64,000 bases of DNA from Panicum virgatum (Eukaryota; Streptophyta; Magnoliopsida; Poales; Poaceae), in contig NC_053149.1 of the NCBI RefSeq assembly GCF_016808335.1, positions 55,977,922 through 56,041,921 of the forward strand, written 5' to 3'. Numbering within the stretch: the stretch's first letter is position 1; each line of letters begins with the position of its first letter. Positions 55,929 through 64,000 of the stretch are shown here, piece after piece. Made by a program: the position numbers and the translations under genes. Under the pieces are notes generated by a model. It was not told the origin of the DNA, ran no database searches, and was given only the letters and a program-made list of their open reading frames with translations.

Positions 55929-58770
55929 GAGAGGGAGAAACAAACATTAGCAAACGTACGTATAGTGTGTTACTTGGGCCAAAATCTGGAGTTGGAAGGC
56001 CTCAGGTTGGGCCTGTATAGATCTTCTCGTCACGGAAAAAGGCCCCACACGGCCCAGTCTGCCGCAGCTCCCCTTTTGCGCTCTAGCATTTTGCTGGCTA
56101 CATTGTGCCCCTGCTAGCACAATACAAGGGGTACAAAATCTGGATCCCTGCCAGTTGGTGATCGCTGCCTCTCTCTGCCTGCCTGTATCAGTCGGAGAAG
56201 AGAAGCCGATCGAACGATCTCCAAGGGTATGATTGGATGGCTGGACCTCCTCGGCCTGCATCGTATCCCTGAGCGGCTGAGCCAGGCTCTTTCTAACCAG
56301 GCTGTTTGCATGCAACACTAGTATGATTGGTTGCATGCATGTATATATTCTGGTCCATCCGAGCAGCTGTTTGGTTGCCAGACTTTGATTTCGTTTTCTG
56401 TGCCCAACGCTTCAATCCTTGCTGTGTGAGCCCTGTGCTGCATCAGCCGAGCCTGGCTCGCAAGAAACGCTCGATTCGTGCGTTTCCAGCGGGCCTGGCT
56501 CGAGACGTACGGCTGCATGAGCAGAGCCAGGTTCGAGCGGTTGTCCAGGAAACCAAACAACTCGAACGTGCATCTGCAGAGCCCCAAGTGACCAAGTTCA
56601 GCGGGTGCCGGCGTCAAGAGGGGGAAAGTGGAAAGGCCCAGAAGTTGGGTTAGTTTCCAGGTTGGGCCAAAATCTCAAGTTGGGCTCTGTCTGATGTGCG
56701 ATGTGCGTCCAGCCTGCCGCGCACTCTCTATTTTACTCTCTGGTACCTCCTAAAAAAGATCTTTTCATGTAGAAATTTTGGACACAGTATCTATCTTAAG
56801 AAACGATCTTATTACCTCTATTTAATATAGTAATTGTGATTATAAGCCGTATCGTTTATTTAATTTTCTAGATTCCCGATAAATACATATGCATTGGAAC
56901 TACTAGTAGGATCTGCTAAGCATTTGATTGGCTCTATGAGTATTTTCTTATAATTTTTTCTTGAATTTTGATATTGCTTTAATTATATGGATATTAATAC
57001 AAGCTAAACAAATACTTTTTGTGGGATAAATTTTAAAGGCTACAACAATAATTTTTGGAAAGGATGGTTAAAAAAATATTTTCATAGAATAAAATTTGAA
57101 GGCTAAACAAACACTTATTTTAAATGGAGGAAAGTACCTCTCAACTGCTGCCACTGTCCTAGGAGTTGAAGGCTTGTTGTATTTGTATATTGAGTTATTG
57201 ACTTGACCGAGTCAAGCTACACCCACGGAGTACATGCAAAAAATAAGTATTTGTATACCAAACATGCTCCGTGCAACGGGTCACCGCGCGCTCATCATGC
57301 ATTCGTCATGTGACCGAACTGGATCTTTTGGCCCTGTCTGCAGGTCGCGGTGCCGAACTGTTGACTCGCGTGCACACGCACTCGTCATGTGACCGATCGC
57401 CGAGTTTAGGCGGCCACAGTAGGGACGACCGAGCGACCGGTCTCTGTCCGGAATCCAGATACCCCAACCCAAAGGAAACCAAAGTTCACTGCCCGGCCCG
57501 CGGGCACAAATTCTTGGTACCACGGTCTCGGCTGCCTCGCTTATTGATTGTCTGCGCACGTCACGTATGGCCGCCGGCACTGGGCTTGCATTACCCGATC
57601 CATATCCATACATCGAACTCGCAGCGATAAATGGTGGAAGATACTCGTATTGTAGTACCAACAAAAATGAAGTGCCCGTAAAAAAAACAAAAAATTGAAG
57701 TGCGTTTCCATTCGACCAAAAAGGGAGTAGGAAAAGGTTCGAATAAAGAATGCATTGGTTTGACAATTTGGCGTGCATGCTAGTGGAGCAATGGATCATG
57801 CAGCAGCAGCACTGTCGGTGCAGCAGCAGCAGCCGGGGCGGGCAAGAAGCAGTATGGCGTTTGGGCATTTGCCGCATTGGGCAGCAACAACCTGCCTGAT
57901 GACGTCCTCGCCTCACGAACAAAAATGGATCGACGGCGCATTGACCTCGTCCCTTCCTTCTACCCGCACGCGTTGCCCGATTCGCCTCTAGCTCCAGGTC
58001 AGTCAGTTCAGCTCAGCCTCAGCTGGCTAGCAACCGGTGCGATGCGGCCTGCGGGCCACGCCCAGAAATGGACGCGGTTTTTGGTGGCGGTCGGGGGCGT
58101 CCGCTACTCCGCCGCTCCCTTGGCTTGGTTTCGTCCCTGGGGCACCAGCGGGGGGGCCCTGGCTGACCACGCTTTTGTTTCCTCCGGTGTTCTGCTTGCT
58201 GTCTGCTAATTGTTTCCTTTCAGCACGGGTACTCTGTACCTGCAGCTTTGCGATAAATATGGGAAATAGTATTCTCTTCTTACTACCAAGTTTTGGGACA
58301 CAGTGTGGTTCTCTTGGCGATAGTGGGCGCTTTGTGAAAACCGGTGACATACTGCTTTTTAAAAGGCTGTAGGAAATACGTGTTCCTTTCACACGGCGTA
58401 TGATGTATCAATATCATATGATGAAGGCGATATTTAATCGTATCTTGATTTGGTGGTAGGGTCATGGTTTGAGTTCTATTTAATCTAACCGAGGCAGAAA
58501 CCAAGACGATGCTTTTATATGGGGTGTAGAGCAGGCACTTGCTGAACATACGGAGGCTTCGTTTATGCGTGTAAATTTATATTTTTCTAAAAGGAAATTA
58601 GTACTAAGGTACCTCTTCAAATGGATCTTTAATTCGGTGGTCGCATCCGGGCGACTTGCTCCGATTTTTTTTAACGGTAATGCTTCCGTGTCTGATGCCA
58701 AGAGAAATCAGACGCTCTTACCCAACACATTGATGTTGCGGCGAAAATTTTCTATATGTAATTTTGTTAC
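55929..58770. other. Long stretch without a recognisable gene
   Basis: Frames at 56310-56650, 57270-57920 and 57770-58390 show no family motifs. MITE-like inverted pieces occur at 56240-56560 (TGAGCGGCTGAGCCAGGCTC and a mirrored GAGCCTGGCTCG). CAG-type simple repeats lie near 57800. I see nothing firm. Confidence 0.4.
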
Positions 58771-58778
58771 CATAGGTA

Positions 58779-58934
58779 TAATGGCGGAGCTACAGCTTCC
58801 CACCGGGGTCAGCCGACCCCAACGAATTTTGAGAAAAACAATGGAAATCACTGTTCATGATTGCTAATAATGCTTTCATGACCCATCATTTGATAAATAT
58901 GCCCCAGTGAAATTTTAACCTGGCTCCGCCCCTG
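58779..58934. mobile_element. Short hAT MITE
   Basis: The 156-bp element has ATGGCGGAGCTAC near its left end and GGCTCCGCCCCTG at its right, flanked by CATAGGTA at 58771-58778 and 58935-58942. It contains GGTCAGCCGACCCC. Confidence 0.8.
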
Positions 58935-60946
58935 CATAGGTATTACTTGATGATGCAGCAAAAAAAACACTCCAACCCCAATGACAAATATTATGCTAGG
59001 ATTTTTATATAATTTTTTATTGTGATAGTCATACGATGATGCCGCAGCAAGAGTTTAAATTTACGGTGGATATTTTAGTTGAATAGTGATGTTGCAATAG
59101 TGTTTTAAGATTGTTCAATGGGTCGGTATGCGATGTTGCAGTGGTGATTTTCAGTATGTTTGAGATGTGGGGTGATGTTGCAACAACTATTTTAGAATAT
59201 TACATAAATTTATTCTGGATATTTAAATAGTTGATTTGCCATGTTACACCTTTTAATATAATTGACTAATTCTATTTGTTCTATGAAATTTGTAAAAAAT
59301 ATTTTTTTATGTTGCAAATGTAGTTAAAAAAGTACACAAATATAATCTTGAAATGTCGCAAAAGGTAAGTGTCGCTATTGCAAAACTCTATTTCTACAAA
59401 TTATAATTCTGATTGAATATTGCATGAAACATAGTGTTATGTTGCTGTGGGAATTTTAGGCCTTGTTTAGTTTATGAAAATTTTTGGATTTGAAGATTGT
59501 AGGACTTTCGTTGTTATTTGGCAATTAATGTTCAATCATAGACTAATTAGGCTTAAAAGATTCGTCTCGTCGTTTACAATTGAACTGTGTAATTAGTTAC
59601 TTTTTGTAACTGCATTTAATATTTCATGCATATGTTTGAAGATTCAATGTAATTGGTACTGTAGGAAAATTTTTTAGAACTAAACAGTGCCTCAGTAGTT
59701 AAATATGCTGCAACGAAGCGTTTGCGTTCGATGAGAAATTTTAGAACGGACATCGAAGCGTTAGGATTTTTTAATAGTACCATCACCATCTTGAACACTC
59801 CCACTGTCCCTATAAAGAATGGAAATTTCAAACGAAGAGGTATTTGTTTGGCAGGTCTGAGGCGCTGCGTGCCTGCGTCAGGGGACGAATGGTACGATGG
59901 CCTGGTCCGGTCTGTCGATGTCATGGTGATTCGCGGTGGGAAAGGGGGAATATCTACTGGGGGTGGGGGGGGGGGGGGGGGGGATTATCTCTTTCCTTGG
60001 ATTTCGGTGAGTTTAGAATTAGTACAGCGTCCATTTCAGACCAAGAACGTACTGGCGTGCTGCACGGGCAAGGCGAGGTCACGTCATACACCAAACAATC
60101 CGAAGAGGGAAATGCAATGGGATCCAGAATGTCACGCATGAGACATCTTTAGAGGATAAAGAAGAACACAGTGCAGTCACACAAAATGGTGGATGCCAAT
60201 TTATAAAATATATACATCACATGCTTTTCTCTACTCTATGTTTGAAGTAATAGTACAAATTAACTTTAACTTTACATTGTAACTACTTTTTTTTGAATTG
60301 AGGCCATCCCCCATTTCCATTGCACAAAAAGAAAAATACAGATGTTCGAGAGACAAAGTAGCAGGAAGAGATTACATTGTAACTACTACCTAACCAGAAT
60401 GATATTTCCCTCAATAAAATATTCATCAATAATTTATTTTTCGGAATAAAGAACAAGGTAATTCCAGATGTCGATTTAAAAAAAGTTTTCCGAAAGTAGT
60501 ATATTTTGTAGATTTGCTAGAGTTTAAAATTCTTAAGTCTAACATGGGCGCCAAAATTTCATGATTCTTGCATGTAAACTCATGCCGCCATTACCGGTTC
60601 ACACCAAAATGATCGTGAAAACAACTCCCGATCTTGGACACAGTCACCTACGGCTACGAGTACCATCAAAAGGCACCACCAAACAAACAAACCCGCAACT
60701 TGTTCGGCTCGTTTGCCCCCGGAACAGCTCCATCAACTCGGCGCGCGGGCGGCGGCCGGGTGACGGGGGCTCGCGCTCGCTCGTGCAGTCGTGCGGGGTT
60801 ACGAGTTCCGGCCGCTTGCTCCCACGGTTTCCAGTTTCCACCACCCCCCGCCCCGCGGGACGGGACGCGGACGCGGACGGCGAGCCAGCGGTGGGTGCGG
60901 AGCCACTAGCGACAACATGCACGAGAAATACCACCGGATTTTTTTA
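58935..60946. other. Intergenic region with a MITE and repeat fragments
   Basis: A GTTTAGTT-family MITE is at 59459-59692. A run of about 25 G with one T is at 59960-59983. A LINE-like 3' fragment related to 9814-10312 is at 60289-60370. No gene is seen. Confidence 0.5.
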
Positions 60947-61280
60947 GGGGCCGTTTAGTCCCAAAAAAATTTTGGGACAAAATTTTTTGGGGCTGTTTCA
61001 CTGCTAATTAGGAGTATTAAATATAAATTAATTATAAAACTAATTACACGGATGGATGGGAAATCGCGAGGCGAATCTATTAAAGCTAATTAATCTATCA
61101 TTAGAGATTAGGTACTGTAGCACAATATTATCTAATTATTGCATAATTAGGTTTATTAGATTCGTCTCGCGATTTCACCCGGGGTTATGGGATGAGTTTT
61201 GTCAGTTATCTATATTTAATACTCCAAATTAGTAATCAAACATTGTAACGAGTGAAAATTTTTGGAAACCAAGCGGGCTC
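60947..61280. mobile_element. PIF/Harbinger-type MITE upstream of PERK
   Basis: A 334-bp element flanked by TTA at 60944-60946 and 61281-61283, with ends GGGGCCGTTTAG and, inverted, GAGCCCGCTTGG. It lies about 680 bases before the PERK ATG, within likely promoter distance. Confidence 0.75.
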
Positions 61281-61959
61281 TTAGGTTTTCCCCTCGCGCG
61301 CCCCCCAACTCCCGATGCCGCTGTAGCTATACTGCGCGCTCTTCTCAGTCCAGCTATCCACCATAGACTTCGCACCAACCCCTCGCACACACCAAAGAGG
61401 GAAAAAACTCTCTTTTTTTTCGTGGGAAAAAGGAGGGAGAAAGAGAAAATTATACTCCTCCCTCCTCTACTGTCAAGCCCCGGACACCAAGGCAGGTCAG
61501 GCAGGCAGGCAGGCGGACAGGGACGAGCTCGGCGAAGCTGCGGAGGGAGACAAGCCAGCTGCTGCTGCTGCATTGCGCTGCATTGCGCGGGAGGGCTCGC
61601 CGCCGCCGTGGGAGGCTCGGATCTCGGCGTCCTTTCGCTTGCTTTGCGGCTGCTGGTCGCCTTCGGTCGGTGGCGCCAGCTGCGCCCACTGGCGGGCGGC
61701 CTCGGTCCAGCGCCGCGTTATCTGGCGCGCGCCGCCGACGCCGCTCGCGCGGGAGGCCCGGATCTTGAGGCGCCGCCAGTCGCTGCCCCGCGAGGCTCCG
61801 GGAGGGCGCGGCGGGCTCCGTCGCCAGCAGTGCGCTTGAGGCCGCCGACTGCGCGCGGCGGGCGGGAGATCTGGCCGACGGCGCGGACCTGCAGATCCCC
61901 TGCCTGCGCAGGCACCGGGGTCGCTGCTGCTGTGGAGCTTGTTGCGGGCGGTGGCGCCG

Positions 61960-64000
61960 ATGGGCTACGGGCACGTCGATCCCTTCCTGCCCCCGCAGCA
62001 GCCGCTGCAGGCGGCGGCGTACCACGTCGCCCCGCAGGGGGACTACGGCCAGCCGCAAGCGCAGCCGGCGCCGCGCCTGCCGGGTTGCCCGTACTCGTCG
62101 TCCGCCTCGGCGCCGCCCGTCTCCGCGTCTTACCATTCTTCGCCTCCGGCGGCGTCGCCTCCTACGGTAAGTAGCCCACCTCCGGCGACCCCTCCACCGG
62201 AGCTATTGCCGTTATCACCGCCGCCACCAACACCATTGCCGCCGACGCCGGCATTGTCGCCTCCCCCGCCTGACGCTCCCCCTCCGTCGCTTCCGCCATC
62301 GCCGTCGCCGTCACCTCCCCCGTCGCCGCCTCAAGCCCCGCCTCCCCCGCTGGCGTCGGACCAACCGCGCGTTCAGCCCCGCGTATACCCATCACCGCCA
62401 CCGCCATCACTTCCCCCACCGCCGCCTCCCGCCGTCTCGCCACCATCACCAGCTCCATCCAACTCACCATCGCCGTCGCCTGCTCCAGCTGTGCAAGCTC
62501 CAGCCCCCGCGCGTGTTGCTGCCCATTCGCCACCCCCGCCGAGAATCGCCTCTCCACCACCTCCGCACTATCACGTCAAGCCGCATTACATGCCGCGGTC
62601 GCCCCCAAAGTCGCATTCGAACTCAACTCATGCAGCCAGTGGCAGTGGCAAGAACATTGAGATATCGAGGGAAGCGGCCACCACCATTGTAGCACTTGCC
62701 GGTCTTGCTATGCTTAGCTTTATTGGCGCCACCATTTGGTTCGTCAAGAAAAAGCGCCGGCAGATAGAGCCTCCGGCGACATTGCCCACACAGGAACCAG
62801 CTCCTCCACCACCTCCCAACTACATTCCATCTTCAGCCGGATCCTCACTAGCATCAGGTAAGAGCATAAACACTGGAGTGTTTTATGCATTTCCCAACTT
62901 ATGGCATCAAGCTTATGCTAATTGTTTGTGTTGGTCAGACGGGTTCTACTTAAGGTCACCAGGGTATCCTTTCATGAGGTACAGTACTGGAAGCCATGGT
63001 TTTCCGTACTCCCCGGCCGACTCTGGGATTGGGTATTCCCATATGCTCTTCACGCCAGAGAATTTGGCAGCAATCACAGATGACTTTGCAGAGGAGAACC
63101 TTTTGGGAGAAGGTGGATTTGGGTGTGTGTTTAAGGGCATTTTGCCGGATGGTCGCCCTGTAGCTGTCAAGAAGCTCAAAGTCGGGAATGGGCAAGGCGA
63201 GCGTGAGTTCAAGGCCGAAGTTGATACTATCAGCAGAGTACATCATAGACATTTGGTTTCGTTAGTAGGCTATTGCATTGCCGATGGCCAGCGAATGCTC
63301 GTTTATGATTTTGTTCCCAACAACACACTTTATTACCACCTCCATGGTGAGAACATATTTCCTTTGGATCTATTGTCTTCTAATTTTTTCTCTTAACGTC
63401 ACATTCATTAGCACACTCTAATTATTCTTCACTTATATGATCAACGTTATGTCTCAAAACTGCAGTAAGTGAAGCAGCGCTTGATTGGCGGACAAGGGTT
63501 AAGATTGCAGCTGGAGCAGCCCGAGGAATTGCTTACCTGCATGAAGATTGTAATATTTTGCTAAACTATTTCTTCAGATGTCTCTAATCTTGGATAGTTT
63601 TCTTAGCATTTGTCTGTTTTCTTCATCAGGTCATCCACGTATTATACATAGAGATATTAAATCATCCAATATTTTGTTGGATAACAACTTTGAAGCTCAG
63701 GTATGCTGTTATTTGGTGTATGACTCAATAAATACACAATTTCATGTTCTAGTGTGATATTATGATAATGTTTATTGTCTAAATTTGTTATCTAAAACTG
63801 TCCAGGTTTCTGATTTTGGGCTTGCAAGGTTAGCGGCTGATTCCAATACACATGTCACCACACGTGTCATGGGGACATTCGGGTAACTATTCAAGCAAAT
63901 CCACACCATCTTGCAAATCTCAAGATTTTATTGGTTAATTTATGCCCAACTTCTAGTGTAGCTTACATAACTATTATATATCCTCTGCAGGTATTTAGCT
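61960..64000 (+). CDS. Proline-rich extensin-like receptor kinase (PERK), 5' part
   Basis: Exons in phase: 61960-62857, 62939-63346, 63466-63549, 63630-63700, 63806-63882, 63991 onward past the window. The first ATG in frame is at 61960. Residues about 67-210 form an extracellular Pro/Ser-rich, extensin-like domain (SPPPP-type repeats) thought to contact the cell wall. A transmembrane helix ([20 protein letters not shown]) lies near residue 238-260, followed by KKKRR. The kinase domain has the Gly loop [11 protein letters not shown], lysine VAVKKLK, catalytic [17 protein letters not shown] and GTFGYLA, all intact. PERKs signal in wounding, cell elongation and pollen growth. The first intron (62858-62938) is 81 nt and open in frame. 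The 540-base leader from about 61420 is GC-rich and has no ATG frame of note. Confidence 0.92.

Noticed and set aside
57270..58390. Frames near 57.3-58.4 kb as candidate genes
   Set aside because: No recognisable domain, no supporting splice structure, and both strands are open over the same DNA.
61422..61959. Upstream coding extension of PERK
   Set aside because: These frames use non-ATG starts and lie in different frames; the region fits a GC-rich 5' leader.

Overview
This is nuclear DNA from a grass, most likely a panicoid such as sorghum, sugarcane or their relatives. The signs are intron-rich plant genes with GC-rich first exons, plant-only families (DYW-type PPR protein, proline-rich extensin-like receptor kinase, NFD6-like protein), grass MITE families (Stowaway, PIF/Harbinger and hAT types), a Cassandra-like TRIM and large gypsy-type LTRs. 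I worked from sequence alone, so species and names are family-level calls.

Layout. Positions 1-2.8 kb hold the 5' half of a hAT transposase gene (minus strand, running off the left edge) and an LTR fragment. Positions 4.0-12.8 kb hold a ZDP-type polynucleotide 3'-phosphatase gene (plus). Its phosphatase exons are intact, but the second zinc-finger exon is frame-shifted and the third is split by a MITE. Between 14.1 and 27.2 kb lie three intronless, tandemly related Werner-like 3'-5' exonuclease genes, separated by a Cassandra TRIM, a candidate Helitron, a decayed LINE and a three-layer nest of elements. Positions 29.4-33.7 kb hold the farnesyltransferase beta subunit gene (minus). It is head-to-head with a DYW-type PPR gene (34.0-36.7 kb, plus). 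A small NFD6-like gene follows (37.8-39.2 kb, plus), then an intact 14-exon Ulp1-type SUMO protease gene (40.4-46.8 kb, minus).

The region from 47 to 61 kb is mostly repeats: MITEs, a methyltransferase pseudogene, and a Harbinger-like element that carries a minisatellite and is split by a 3.4 kb solo LTR. A PERK receptor kinase gene starts at 61.96 kb and runs off the right edge.

The genes form no operon or obvious pathway. ZDP and the exonucleases are both DNA-end or nucleic-acid processing enzymes, but their adjacency may be chance. I found no clear undescribed system. The best leads are the partly broken ZDP finger array with frame-neutral exon skipping, the exonuclease array, two GC-AG introns in the SUMO protease, an in-frame 81-nt intron in PERK, and several insertions datable from exact target-site duplications.
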